Positions 34,630 through 49,600 of a stretch of DNA of 64,000 bases are shown one piece after another. Within the stretch, counting starts at the first letter, position 1. The number at the start of each line of letters is the position of its first letter. The position numbers and the translations under genes were made by a program. Location of the stretch: assembly GCA_964036275.1 (NCBI GenBank), contig OZ038433.1, positions 47,797,597-47,861,596 on the forward strand, read 5' to 3'. The notes under the pieces were generated by a model. That model worked only from the letters and a program-made list of their open reading frames with translations. It was not told the DNA's origin and made no database searches. The DNA is from Litoditis marina (lineage: Eukaryota; Nematoda; Chromadorea; Rhabditida; Rhabditidae).

Positions 34630-37600
34630 CTAAGAAGTATGTACAAACTGGTCCATTCTATGCTTCAGTTGCTCAATTGAGGTGATTGGGAGCCCGCATG
34701 CGCTGCCCTCACAAATGTAGACGGTGGGCGAAGATTGTTTCGCGAGCGCGGTGTAGAAGGAACATTTTGACGACAGGAAGGTATCTGAAACATTTCCATA
34801 TGAAAACCACACCAGTTTTCGCTAGCACCACAAAAATTTTGAATCAGTAATTTTGAGCTTGACGCAGAGAGGCTACGCAACAACGCATCTCTGAGATCTA
34901 GTCAGTAGTGACCAGACTCGCTCATGTAGCTGCCGATTCGCGATGTCGACAAGCTCTTCAAGAAAAATCAGCCAGATTGCTACAAAAGTGGCTGCGCGAT
35001 GTCCGCGGTAACACGATTTTCATACAATTCTCCCTGCCACATAGCTAAAATCCAGGCCTATACTCGACTAAAGACTAGGCAGGTCAGAGAGGCACAGTTT
35101 CTGGTAAATCAGTCAGTAGTGACCAGACTCGCTCATGTAGCTGCCGATTCGCAAGAGAATCGCGAAAATATTCTCAAGTGTTTTTGTTTTGATGACTTGC
35201 CTGCAGCCGAACCGTCCAAATAGACCACATCTGCGTTCCAAATCACCGAGCCCAAAACCAGCTTCTTCATGTCACGCATCGTTGGGGAGTCACCGCCCAC
35301 TAGGACTATCTGAGAGAATTGTCAATTACTTTTCAGAAATATGTCATGAGTACTTGGAAGGTCGAAAAGCTTGTTTGGTTGAAAATCACAACATAACTCA
35401 CCTAAATGAGACAGGCAGGAACGAAGTATGCACAATCTATTGACAAAATCTTCATAATTACAATTGTATTATACTTCGTCACAATAAGTAGTTGGAAGCT
35501 GGCAGAATTTGTGATATTCGTTCACGTTTTGCATAGACAACTCACACAATTACTTTCGGTAAGCGTCCTCAGAAATATTACGAAAAGTAGTAAACCAACG
35601 AATACCTTTCGGCTTCCTTCCACCAATCTTTTGAACGGAGAAATCATCTTGGGGAGAATGTGTGGATACCTAGAAAACGATATTCTGATTTTCTTAAAAC
35701 AATCAGTTCTGCATCACCGAAATTTCAAAACAATAGGTCAAAAACATGTAATCAATGAGAGACCAAACTACAAACTAACTTTGCCAGTCGTTCTGACGCT
35801 CCTTCCACCAGCTTCTGAGCTCTTTCCTTGAATTCGCTCGAGTCGAGAATACCGGCCAGCCGCACCAGATTACCCACCGAAACCGAATTGGCACACGGTT
35901 CAGCTCCATCTTGATCTAGAAACTCAGGAATGATTATGAAAATAGTGTGAAATCTAGCACAACTAGATAACTAGCCGCGAATACTTGATGATCCATTGTT
36001 GTACTTAGAAAACAACACTTGACCAGTTTTAGCGGCAGAAATCCGCAAACAAACCCATCAAAACGTTTCTCTTCTAGTATAGTGAAATTAGGATTGAAAT
36101 TTTTTTTGTATTTCTAGCCAGTATGTTCTAGCAGCCGGATAATAAGAATGACAATGATGACATACTTGGAAACTAACCTTCTTGAATTCGCACCTTCACT
36201 CCGCTCTCCTGCTCTTCGCTGATGAAATAGCCCGTATCTCCGGAGCAGTCCCAGAACTTGGTGTCCTGAAAAAAAAACAGTTTTTCATTGAGATATGACA
36301 ACAAACACTTTGGTTCATTAAAAAATCTCAATGTAAAGAGCTGGGTGTAGAGATACTCTGAGACTGTGGTCTAAGGTAGTAATGTTACATAAATACTTTG
36401 TTGAATTTGGCTGAGTAATCCCAGTTCTCTTCCACGCGAATAACTCAAACAAAAAGCAACTTATTCCTTGCCCTTTTGCCCTTTTCGGCACATTCGGGGC
36501 AAATTTTACCTTTTCTTATTTCTGCTCATAATTCTCATAATTAAGGTAATCAAATGGAAACTGGGTTCCCTTTTGGAGGTAAGCAACTCAGGAAACCTAT
36601 TCCCGGTTCCGGTTTACAGATTTCTCACCGCTATTTGATGAAAATGAACCAACCATAATAATCTGTAGACGCTCGGCCCATTTCAATAGTTCCACGTCTC
36701 CATTGACAGTGTACAGATCGAGCAGTCCCTGGATCAGAAGGGCATAGTCATCCGAGAAGGCCGCCACTGCCACCGAACTGCAAACAGACGAGTATAGTCT
36801 TCTTGTCCGCCACAAAGACAGCATAATCGAGTGGGCAGTGCGAGGCGAGCTTTCGTTGATCATTTGTCCGGAGGCAAATGAGCTGACAGCTCCAAACTTC
36901 GCCCTATACCCGATTAACCTTACGCCTTCCACAACACTTTGATGGATCTTATACAACCATGTCTTTTTAGGTGAACGATTCATATATCAGTTGGTTTTTT
37001 TCTCTCTGAAAGAAGTCGTTTTCTGAGAATATTAAATAAAGCAGGTCTTCAGAGACGGCAAAAGTTTGTCATAGCTGTTTCAACAGTAGGAATCAATTTT
37101 TCTTGGTAGGGATCACTGTGTCACAAAGGTAACAGGAATAGGATAGATCAAACAAGTCACCTTCTATCCAGACCGCCGTCCTCCGCTCTATACACCGCTC
37201 GCACCAGCTCTCCCTGCTCGTTCACACTGTTCCGTCTCACAAACTCCGCGCATTTCTCCGCAACTCCTAGATATCCCTGACCGGGTAGTGAAACACTTGC
37301 CTGTAACATCATCAACTTCATACAAACAGCTATAAGTTCTGACCATTTCAATAAAGAAATCCGTTTTCAAGCAATTATGCCTTTCGAACTATGACGCTAT
37401 AATGAGCCTGAAATGAAATAACATTCTTATTCATGTGTTTTTACCCTTCGGGGTTTGTGTTGACGTTGTGATTTTTTTCGTTCAGGTATACTGGGTGGAA
37501 CCTGATGCTTGCTTGTCAATAGTGCTTCGTGTATTGTGCTTGCAAATTGGTTGTGTGCATGTCTGGTGAAGAGTTATGTTGCCTTGCTCATGATGTTCCA

Positions 37601-40600
37601 ATGTTGATGTGCCCCTCGGCGAAGAACCTTCGACAATCAAAGCGTGGCACTTGCTCAAACATGAGATTTATCACAATATGAGATTTTACATGCCATTTCC
37701 TGCCGTATCCCACGTACACCTTTTGTTCGATGTCAGGAATTGTTGGGTTATTTTATTATAATCTTACTAAACTACCTCTACCTTTCCATATTGAATGGGG
37801 CATTTCATCATAGTACTATTAATCTTCTAGGATAGTGTGCAGTTTTGGACTGATATTCATATCAGCTTCTTTTTTTTAGTTCAGCTATGACATTGTGTTC
37901 CTTCCCTGAGAAATTGTTGGTCGTAACTATTGGAGGATTTCAGAACCTAGTATTTCGTTCAGATGCCTAGACAAGGACCACCAGATCTGGTTTCAATACC
38001 GTTCGGGTGTACACTCTATAATTGCAACTACCTAGTAGTAGAGTTATGCCGAGAAGAATGATTGACATCCTCCGTGGTGGTATCTTTCGTTTGGAGGTGG
38101 TTCTTACTAGTCAAAGCTGCGTGACGATTTACTCAACCCTGTACATTCTCTCCAGTGTTTGATCATGTTCTCACTAGCGTTGTGCAACTTTGTCTCCTTT
38201 GATTTGACACTGACTCTTTCAACACGCCTACAGGAATCCAATCTCAAAAACTATGAAGTGCTCCATTCAATACATATCATCATGCACTTTCTAAAACCAT
38301 ATTCGTTATTGTTGCGTTGGCGATGATGGAAGTATAATGAATTTGCATTAAGCTTGTATATTATTGCTTGCATTGGCGAGAATAATATATATTCAAATAC
38401 TAATGTTCAACCCTCTCCGATACAACATCGTACAAAAAGTGAACTGTGACCAATTTAAATTTCATAGCAATTTTTTCTCTATTCTTCTTGTCTTTCTCTG
38501 ATGAGCGAGTGCCACATTCTTTGAATGTAGATAAATAAATAAATAAATCACAGCGGGAAGCTTGAAGTGAACTCTGGACCTGCGGCTATTACCCCAGATC
38601 CGGCGTGCTAGTGTCGGCGACTGTTCCCTTGCGGTACTAACAGTATATCCTCCACCCAAACACTCGTTGCTTAACCCGCGTCTAGCTCGTGACTTGCATC
38701 ACAGCGGGAAGCTTGATGTAAACTCTGGACCTGCGGCTATTACCCCACATCCGGCGTTCTAGTGTCGGGGACTGTTCCCTTGCGGTACTAAGAGTATATC
38801 CTCCACCCAAACACTCGTTGCTTAACCCGCGTCTAGCTCGTGACTTGCATCACAGCGGGAAGCTTGAAGTAAACTCTGGACCTGCGGCTATTACCCCACA
38901 TCCGGCGTTCTAGTGTCGGCGACTGTTCCCTTGCGGTACTAAGAGTACATCCTCCACCCAAACACTCGTTGCTTAACCCGCGTCTAGCTCGTGACTTGCA
39001 TCACAGCGGGAAGCTTGAAGTAAACTCTGGACCTGCGGCTATTACCCCAGATCCGGCGTGCTAGTGTCGGCGACTGTTCCCTTGCGGTACTAAAAGTATA
39101 TCCTCCACCCAAACACTCGTTGCTTAACCCGCGTCTAGCTCGTGACTTGCATCACAGCGGGAAGCTTGAAGTAAACTCTGGACCTGCGGCTATTACCCCA
39201 GATCCAGCGTTCTAGTGTCGGCGACTGTTCCCTTGCGGTACTAAGAGTATATCCTCCACCCAAACACTCGTTGCTTAACCCGCGTTTAGCTCGTGACTTG
39301 CATCACAGCGGGAAGCTTGAAGTGAACTCTGGACCTGCGGCTATTACCCCAGATCCGGCGTTCTAGTGTCGGCGACTGTTCCCTTGCGGTACTAAAAGTA
39401 TATCCTCCACCCAAACACTCGTTGCTTAACCCGCGTCTAGCTCGTGACTTGCATCACAGCGGGAAGCTTGAAGTAAACTCTGGACCTGCGGCTATTACCC
39501 CAGATCCGGCGTTCTAGTGTCGGCGACTGTTCCCTTGCGGTACTAAAAGTATATCCTCCACCCAAACACTCGTTGCTTAACCCGCGTCTAGCTCGTGACT
39601 TGCATCACAGCGGGAAGCTTGAAGTAAACTCTGGACCTGCGGCTATTACCCCAGATCCGGCGTTCTAGTGTCGGCGACTGTTCCCTTGCGGTACTAAGAG
39701 TATATCCTCCACCCAAACACTCGTTGCTTAACCCGCGTCTGGCTCGTGACTTGCATCACAGCGGGAAGCTTGAAGTAAACTCTGGACCTGCGGCTATTAC
39801 CCCAGATCCGGCGTTCTAGTGTCGGCGACTGTTCCCTTGCGGTACTAAGAGTATATCCTCCACCCAAACACTCGTTGCTTAACCCGCGTCTAGCTTGTGA
39901 CTTGCATCACAGCGGGAAGCTTGAAGTGAACTCTGGACCTGCGGCTATTACCCCACATCCGGCGTTCTAGTGTCGGCGACTTTTCCCTTGAGGTACTAAG
40001 AGTATATCCTCCACCCAAACACTCGTTGCTTAACCCGCGTCTAGCTCGTGACTTGCATCACAGCGGGAAGCTTGAAGTAAACTCTGGACCTGCGGCTATT
40101 ACCCCACATCCGGCGTTCTAGTGTCGGCGACTGTTCCCTTGCGGTACTAAGAGTATATCCTCCACCCAAACACTCGTTGCTTAACCCGCGTTTAGCTCGT
40201 GACTTGCATCACAGCGGGAAGCTTGAAGTGAACTCTGGACCTGCGGCTATTACCCCAGATCCGGCGTGCTAGTGTCGGCGACTGTTCCCTTGCGGTACTA
40301 AAAGTATATCTTGCATCACAGCGGGAAGCTTGAAGTAAACTCTGGACCTGCGGCTATTACCCCAGATCCGGCGTGCTAGTGTCGGCGACTGTTCCCTTGC
40401 GGTACTAAAAGTATATCCTCCACCCAAACACTCGTTGCTTAACCCGCGTCTAGCTCGTGACTTGCATCACAGCGGGAAGCTTGAAGTAAACTCTGGACCT
40501 GCGGCTATTACCCCAGATCCAGCGTTCTAGTGTCGGCGACTGTTCCCTTGCGGTACTAAGAGTATATCCTCCACCCAAACACTCGTTGCTTAACCCGCGT

Positions 40601-43600
40601 TTAGCTCGTGACTTGCATCACAGCGGGAAGCTTGAAGTGAACTCTGGACCTGCGGCTATTACCCCAGATCCGGCGTTCTAGTGTCGGCGACTGTTCCCTT
40701 GCGGTACTAAAAGTATATCCTCCACCCAAACACTCGTTGCTTAACCCGCGTCTAGCTCGTGACTTGCATCACAGCGGGAAGCTTGAAGTAAACTCTGGAC
40801 CTGCGGCTATTACCCCAGATCCGGCGTTCTAGTGTCGGCGACTGTTCCCTTGCGGTACTAAAAGTATATCCTCCACCCAAACACTCGTTGCTTAACCCGC
40901 GTCTAGCTCGTGACTTGCATCACAGCGGGAAGCTTGAAGTAAACTCTGGACCTGCGGCTATTACCCCAGATCCGGCGTTCTAGTGTCGGCGACTGTTCCC
41001 TTGCGGTACTAAGAGTATATCCTCCACCCAAACACTCGTTGCTTAACCCGCGTCTGGCTCGTGACTTGCATCACAGCGGGAAGCTTGAAGTAAACTCTGG
41101 ACCTGCGGCTATTACCCCAGATCCGGCGTTCTAGTGTCGGCGACTGTTCCCTTGCGGTACTAAGAGTATATCCTCCACCCAAACACTCGTTGCTTAACCC
41201 GCGTCTAGCTTGTGACTTGCATCACAGCGGGAAGCTTGAAGTGAACTCTGGACCTGCGGCTATTACCCCACATCCGGCGTTCTAGTGTCGGCGACTTTTC
41301 CCTTGAGGTACTAAGAGTATATCCTCCACCCAAACACTCGTTGCTTAACCCGCGTCTAGCTCGTGACTTGCATCACAGCGGGAAGCTTGAAGTAAACTCT
41401 GGACCTGCGGCTATTACCCCACATCCGGCGTTCTAGTGTCGGCGACTGTTCCCTTGCGGTACTAAGAGTACATCCTCCACCCAAACACTCGTTGCTTAAC
41501 CCGCGTCTAGCTCGTGACTTGCATCACAGCGGGAAGCTTGAAGTAAACTCTGGACCTGCGGCTATTACCCCACATCCGGCGTTCTAGTGTCGGCGACTGT
41601 TCCCTTGCGGTACTAAGAGTATATCCTCCACCCAAACACTCGTTGCTTAACCCGCGTCTAGCTCGTGACTTGCATCACAGCGGGAAGCTTGAAGTAAACT
41701 CTGGACCTGCGGCTATTACCCCAGATCCGGCGTTCTAGTGTCGGCGACTGTTCCCTTGCGGTACTAAAAGTATATCCTCCACCCAAACACTCGTTGCTTA
41801 ACCCGCGTCTAGCTCGTGACTTGCATCACAGCGGGAAGCTTGAAGTAAACTCTGGACCTGCGGCTATTACCCCAGATCCGGCGTTCTAGTGTCGGCGACT
41901 GTTCCCTTGCGGTACTAAGAGTATATCCTCCACCCAAACACTCGTTGCTTAACCCGCGTCTGGCTCGTGACTTGCATCACAGCGGGAAGCTTGAAGTAAA
42001 CTTTGGACCTGCGGCTATTACCCCAGATCCGGCGTTCTAGTGTCGGCGACTGTTCCCTTGCGGTACTAAGAGTATATCCTCCACCCAAACACTCGTTGCT
42101 TAACCCGCGTCTAGCTTGTGACTTGCATCACAGCGGGAAGCTTGAAGTGAACTCTGGACCTGCGGCTATTACCCCACATCCGGCGTTCTAGTGTCGGCGA
42201 CTTTTCCCTTGAGGTACTAAGAGTATATCCTCCACCCAAACACTCGTTGCTTAACCCGCGTCTAGCTCGTGACTTGCATCACAGCGGGAACCTTGAAGTA
42301 AACTCTGGACCTGCGGCTATTACCCCACATCCGGCGTTCTAGTGTCGGCGACTGTTCCCTTGCGGTACTAAGAGTACATCCTCCACCCAAACACTCGTTG
42401 CTTAACCCGCGTCTAGCTCGTGACTTGCATCACAGCGGGAAGCTTGAAGTAAACTCTGGACCTGCGGCTATTACCCCACATCCGGCGTTCTAGTGTCGGC
42501 GACTGTTCCCTTGCGGTACTAAGAGTACATCCTCCACCCAAACACTCGTTGCTTAACCCGCGTCTAGCTCGTGACTTGCATCACAGCGGGAAGCTTGAAG
42601 TAAACTCTGGACCTGCGGCTATTACCCCACATCCGGCGTTCTAGTGTCGGCGACTGTTCCCTTGCGGTACTAAGAGTACATCCTCCACCCAAACACTCGT
42701 TGCTTAACCCGCGTCTAGCTCGTGACTTGCATCACAGCGGGAAGCTTGAAGTAAACTCTGGACCTGCGGCTATTACCCCACATCCGGCGTTCTAGTGTCG
42801 GCGACTGTTCCCTTGCGGTACTAAGAGTATATCCTCCACCCAAACACTCGTTGCTTAACCCGCGTCTAGCTCGTGACTTGCATCACAGCGGGAAGCTTGA
42901 AGTAAACTCTGGACCTGCGGCTATTACCCCAGATCCGGCGTTCTAGTGTCGGCGACTGTTCCCTTGCGGTACTAAAAGTATATCCTCCACCCAAACACTC
43001 GTTGCTTAACCCGCGTCTAGCTCGTGACTTGCATCACAGCGGGAAGCTTGAAGTAAACTCTGGACCTGCGGCTATTACCCCACATCCGGCGTTCTAGTGT
43101 CGGCGACAGTTCCCTTGCGGTACTAAGAGTATATCCTCCACCCAAACACTCGTTGCTTAACCCGCGTCTAGCTCGTGACTTGCATCACAGCGGGAAGCTT
43201 GAAGTGAACTCTGGACCTGCGGCTATTACCCCACATCCGGCGTTCTAGTGTCGGCGACTTTTCCCTTGAGGTACTAAGAGTATATCCTCCACCCAAACAC
43301 TCGTTGCTTAACCCGCGTCTAGCTCGTGACTTGCATCACAGCGGGAAGCTTGAAGTAAACTCTGGACCTGCGGCTATTACCCCACATCCGGCGTTCTAGT
43401 GTCGGCGACTGTTCCCTTGCGGTACTAAGAGTACATCCTCCACCCAAACACTCGTTGCTTAACCCGCGTCTAGCTCGTGACTTGCATCACAGCGGGAAGC
43501 TTGAAGTAAACTCTGGACCTGCGGCTATTACCCCACATCCGGCGTTCTAGTGTCGGCGACTGTTCCCTTGCGGTACTAAGAGTACATCCTCCACCCAAAC

Positions 43601-46600
43601 ACTCGTTGCTTAACCCGCGTCTAGCTCGTGACTTGCATCACAGCGGGAAGCTTGAAGTGAACTCTGGACCTGCGGCTATTACCCCACATCCGGCGTTCTA
43701 GTGTCGGCGACTTTTCCCTTGAGGTACTAAGAGTATATCCTCCACCCAAACACTCGTTGCTTAACCCGCGTCTAGCTCGTGACTTGCATCACAGCGGGAA
43801 GCTTGAAGTAAACTCTGGACCTGCGGCTATTACCCCACATCCGGCGTTCTAGTGTCGGCGACTGTTCCCTTGCGGTACTAAGAGTACATCCTCCACCCAA
43901 ACACTCGTTGCTTAACCCGCGTCTAGCTCGTGACTTGCATCACAGCGGGAAGCTTGAAGTAAACTCTGGACCTGCGGCTATTACCCCACATCCGGCGTTC
44001 TAGTGTCGGCGACTGTTCCCTTGCGGTACTAAGAGTACATCCTCCACCCAAACACTCGTTGCTTAACCCGCGTCTAGCTCGTGACTTGCATCACAGCGGG
44101 AAGCTTGAAGTAAACTCTGGACCTGCGGCTATTACCCCACATCCGGCGTTCTAGTGTCGGCGACTGTTCCCTTGCGGTACTAAGAGTATATCCTCCACCC
44201 AAACACTCGTTGCTTAACCCGCGTCTAGCTCGTGACTTGCATCACAGCGGGAAGCTTGAAGTAAACTCTGGACCTGCGGCTATTACCCTAGATCCGGCGT
44301 TCTAGTGTCGGCGACTGTTCCCTTGCGGTACTAAAAGTATATCCTCCACCCAAACACTCGTTGCTTAACCCGCGTCTAGCTTGTGACTTGCATCACAGCG
44401 GGAAGCTTGAAGTGAACTCTGGACCTGCGGCTATTACCCCACATCCGGCGTTCTAGTGTCGGCGACTTTTCCCTTGAGGTACTAAGAGTATATCCTCCAC
44501 CCAAACACTCGTTGCTTAACCCGCGTCTAGCTCGTGACTTGCATCACAGCGGGAAGCTTGAAGTAAACTCTGGACCTGCGGCTATTACCCCACATCCGGC
44601 GTTCTAGTGTCGGCGACTGTTCCCTTGCGGTACTAAGAGTACATCCTCCACCCAAACACTCGTTGCTTAACCCGCGTCTAGCTCGTGACTTGCATCACAG
44701 CGGGAAGCTTGAAGTAAACTCTGGACCTGCGGCTATTACCCCACATCCGGCGTTCTAGTGTCGGCGACTGTTCCCTTGCGGTACTAAGAGTACATCCTCC
44801 ACCCAAACACTCGTTGCTTAACCCGCGTCTAGCTCGTGACTTGCATCACAGCGGGAAGCTTGAAGTAAACTCTGGACCTGCGGCTATTACCCCACATCCG
44901 GCGTTCTAGTGTCGGCGACAGTTCCCTTGCGGTACTAAGAGTATATCCTCCACCCAAACACTCGTTGCTTAACCCGCGTCTAGCTCGTGACTTGCATCAC
45001 AGCGGGAAGCTTGAAGTAAACTCTGGACCTGCGGCTATTACCCCACATCCGGCGTTCTAGTGTCGGCGACTGTTCCCTTGCGGTACTAAGAGTACATCCT
45101 CCACCCAAACACTCGTTGCTTAACCCGCGTCTAGCTCGTGACTTGCATCACAGCGGTAAGCTTGAAGTAAACTCTGGACCTGCGGCTATTACCCCACATC
45201 CGGCGTTCTAGTGTCGGCGACTGTTCCCTTGCGGTACTAAGAGTACATCCTCCACCCAAACACTCGTTGCTTAACCCGCGTCTAGCTCGTGACTTGCATC
45301 ACAGCGGGAAGCTTGAAGTAAACTCTGGACCTGCGGCTATTACCCCACATCCGGCGTTCTAGTGTCGGCGACAGTTCCCTTGCGGTACTAAGAGTATATC
45401 CTCCACCCAAACACTCGTTGCTTAACCCGCGTCTAGCTCGTGACTTGCATCACAGCGGGAAGCTTGAAGTAAACTCTGGACCTGCGGCTATTACCCCACA
45501 TCCGGCGTTCTAGTGTCGGCGACTTTTCCCTTGAGGTACTAAGAGTATATCCTCCACCCAAACACTCGTTGCTTAACCCGCGTCTAGCTCGTGACTTGCA
45601 TCACAGCGGGAAGCTTGAAGTAAACTCTGGACCTGCGGCTATTACCCCACATCCGGCGTTCTAGTGTCGGCGACTGTTCCCTTGCGGTACTAAGAGTACA
45701 TCCTCCACCCAAACACTCGTTGCTTAACCCGCGTCTAGCTCGTGACTTGCATCACAGCGGGAAGCTTGAAGTAAACTCTGGACCTGCGGCTATTACCCCA
45801 CATCCGGCGTTCTAGTGTCGGCGACTGTTCCCTTGCGGTACTAAGAGTATATCCTCCACCCAAACACTCGTTGCTTAACCCGCGTCTAGCTCGTGACTTG
45901 CATCACAGCGGGAAGCTTGAAGTAAACTCTGGACCTGCGGCTATTACCCCAGATCCGGCGTTCTAGTGTCGGCGACTGTTCCCTTGCGGTACTAAAAGTA
46001 TATCCTCCACCCAAACACTCGTTGCTTAACCCGCGTCTAGCTCGTGACTTGCATCACAGCGGGAAGCTTGAAGTAAACTCTGGACCTGCGGCTATTACCC
46101 CACATCCGGCGTTCTAGTGTCGGCGACAGTTCCCTTGCGGTACTAAGAGTATATCCTCCACCCAAACACTCGTTGCTTAACCCGCGTCTAGCTCGTGACT
46201 TGCATCACAGCGGGAAGCTTGAAGTAAACTCTGGACCTGCGGCTATTACCCCACATCCGGCGTTCTAGTGTCGGCGACTTTTCCCTTGAGGTACTAAGAG
46301 TATATCCTCCACCCAAACACTCGTTGCTTAACCCGCGTCTAGCTCGTGACTTGCATCACAGCGGGAAGCTTGAAGTAAACTCTGGACCTGCGGCTATTAC
46401 CCCACATCCGGCGTTCTAGTGTCGGCGACTGTTCCCTTGCGGTACTAAGAGTACATCCTCCACCCAAACACTCGTTGCTTAACCCGCGTCTAGCTCGTGA
46501 CTTGCATCACAGCGGGAAGCTTGAAGTAAACTCTGGACCTGCGGCTATTACCCCACATCCGGCGTTCTAGTGTCGGCGACTGTTCCCTTGCGGTACTAAG

Positions 46601-49600
46601 AGTACATCCTCCACCCAAACACTCGTTGCTTAACCCGCGTCTAGCTCGTGACTTGCATCACAGCGGGAAGCTTGAAGTAAACTCTGGACCTGCGGCTATT
46701 ACCCCACATCCGGCGTTCTAGTGTCGGCGACTGTTCCCTTGCGGTACTAAGAGTATATCCTCCACCCAAACACTCGTTGCTTAACCCGCGTCTAGCTCGT
46801 GACTTGCATCACAGCGGGAAGCTTGAAGTAAACTCTGGACCTGCGGCTATTACCCCACATCCGGCGTTCTAGTGTCGGCGACTGTTCCCTTGCGGTACTA
46901 AAAGTATATCCTCCACCCAAACACTCGTTGCTTAACCCGCGTCTAGCTCGTGACTTGCATCACAGCGGGAAGCTTGAAGTAAACTCTGGACCTGCGGCTA
47001 TTACCCCACATCCGGCGTTCTAGTGTCGGCGACTGTTCCCTTGCGGTACTAAGAGTACATCCTCCACCCAAACACTCGTTGCTTAACCCGCGTCTAGCTC
47101 GTGACTTGCATCACAGCGGGAAGCTTGAAGTAAACTCTGGACCTGCGGCTATTACCCCACATCCGGCGTTCTAGTGTCGGCGACTGTTCCCTTGCGGTAC
47201 TAAGAGTACATCCTCCACCCAAACACTCGTTGCTTAACCCGCGTCTAGCTCGTGACTTGCATCACAGCGGGAAGCTTGAAGTAAACTCTGGACCTGCGGC
47301 TATTACCCCACATCCGGCGTTCTAGTGTCGGCGACTGTTCCCTTGCGGTACTAAGAGTATATCCTCCACCCAAACACTCGTTGCTTAACCCGCGTCTAGC
47401 TCGTGACTTGCATCACAGCGGGAAGCTTGAAGTAAACTCTGGACCTGCGGCTATTACCCCAGATCCGGCGTTCTAGTGTCGGCGACTGTTCCCTTGCGGT
47501 ACTAAAAGTATATCCTCCACCCAAACACTCGTTGCTTAACCCGCGTCTAGCTTGTGACTTGCATCACAGCGGGAAGCTTGAAGTGAACTCTGGACCTGCG
47601 GCTATTACCCCACATCCGGCGTTCTAGTGTCGGCGACTTTTCCCTTGAGGTACTAAGAGTATATCCTCCACCCAAACACTCGTTGCTTAACCCGCGTCTA
47701 GCTCGTGACTTGCATCACAGCGGGAAGCTTGAAGTAAACTCTGGACCTGCGGCTATTACCCCACATCCGGCGTTCTAGTGTCGGCGACTGTTCCCTTGCG
47801 GTACTAAGAGTACATCCTCCACCCAAACACTCGTTGCTTAACCCGCGTCTAGCTCGTGACTTGCATCACAGCGGGAAGCTTGAAGTAAACTCTGGACCTG
47901 CGGCTATTACCCCACATCCGGCGTTCTAGTGTCGGCGACTGTTCCCTTGCGGTACTAAGAGTACATCCTCCACCCAAACACTCGTTGCTTAACCCGCGTC
48001 TAGCTCGTGACTTGCATCACAGCGGGAAGCTTGAAGTAAACTCTGGACCTGCGGCTATTACCCCACATCCGGCGTTCTAGTGTCGGCGACAGTTCCCTTG
48101 CGGTACTAAGAGTATATCCTCCACCCAAACACTCGTTGCTTAACCCGCGTCTAGCTCGTGACTTGCATCACAGCGGGAAGCTTGAAGTAAACTCTGGACC
48201 TGCGGCTATTACCCCACATCCGGCGTTCTAGTGTCGGCGACTGTTCCCTTGCGGTACTAAGAGTACATCCTCCACCCAAACACTCGTTGCTTAACCCGCG
48301 TCTAGCTCGTGACTTGCATCACAGCGGGAAGCTTGAAGTAAACTCTGGACCTGCGGCTATTACCCCACATCCGGCGTTCTAGTGTCGGCGACTGTTCCCT
48401 TGCGGTACTAAGAGTACATCCTCCACCCAAACACTCGTTGCTTAACCCGCGTCTAGCTCGTGACTTGCATCACAGCGGGAAGCTTGAAGTAAACTCTGGA
48501 CCTGCGGCTATTACCCCACATCCGGCGTTCTAGTGTCGGCGACTGTTCCCTTGCGGTACTAAGAGTATATCCTCCACCCAAACACTCGTTGCTTAACCCG
48601 CGTCTAGCTCGTGACTTGCATCACAGCGGGAAGCTTGAAGTAAACTCCGGACCTGCGGCTATTACCCCACATCCGGCGTTCTAGTGTCGGCGACTGTTCC
48701 CTTGCGGTACTAAGAGTATATCCTCCACCCAAACACTCGTTGCTTAACCCGCGTCTAGCTCGTGACTTGCATCACAGCGGGAAGCTTGAAGTGAACTCTG
48801 GACCTGCGGCTATTACCCCAGATCCGGCGTTCTAGTGTTGGCGACTGTTCCCTTGCGGTACTAAGAGTATATCCTCCACCCAAACACTCGTTGCTTAACC
48901 CGCGTCTAGCTCGTGACTTGCATCACAGCGGGAAGCTTGAAGTAAACTCTGGACCTGCGGCTATTACCCCACATCCGGCGTTCTAGTGTCGGCGACTGTT
49001 CCCTTGCGGTACTAAGAGTATATCCTCCACCCAAACACTCGTTGCTTAACCCGCGTCTAGCTCGTGACTTGCATCACAGCGGGAAGCTACAGATTGTCAA
49101 ATATCTTTATCCGAAAAATACCTAAATCTCCATCCAAAACCTGACATAATCATCGTTCGAAATGTATGAAGTATAAAAGTATGATAGAACAAAACTAGTG
49201 TATAAATTAAAACCCATACCTTGGCGAAGGCAGTTATGACCAGTCCCTGCCACGAAGTGACCATTTTCGAATCGAGGTGGGGAGGAGGACGGGTGGCACG
49301 TACGGAACACAGAGCCGCCTGCAACAAATGAGGAACTGAACTTGAAGAAGAACGATCATGTGGTCCAATCCCCACGCTTCAGTCCTTTAAACTGCAATAC
49401 ACGTTTCAATTGCGGTTTAAAGGGCCATTGACACGGGATTGGTCCACATAATCGTCCTACTTTAAACGAGACCGGAAACCGACTCAGACTGCCAGAAAGC
49501 GGCTGTATCCCACTTATAACTTGACGCGTTGGGCGCATGTGAATGTCACGCATGTGAATGTCATGATTTTAAACTAACGTACAAGTTTTAATTGAAGTTC

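Noticed and set aside
42003..42191. Open reading frame inside the 151-bp satellite
   Set aside because: It exists only because stops are absent in one frame over little more than one repeat unit, and it has no relation to a known protein. The other units have stops at the equivalent places.
38549..49088. CRISPR-like regular array
   Set aside because: The 151-bp units are contiguous and nearly identical over their full length. There are no short repeats separated by unique spacers and the context is a eukaryotic intron.
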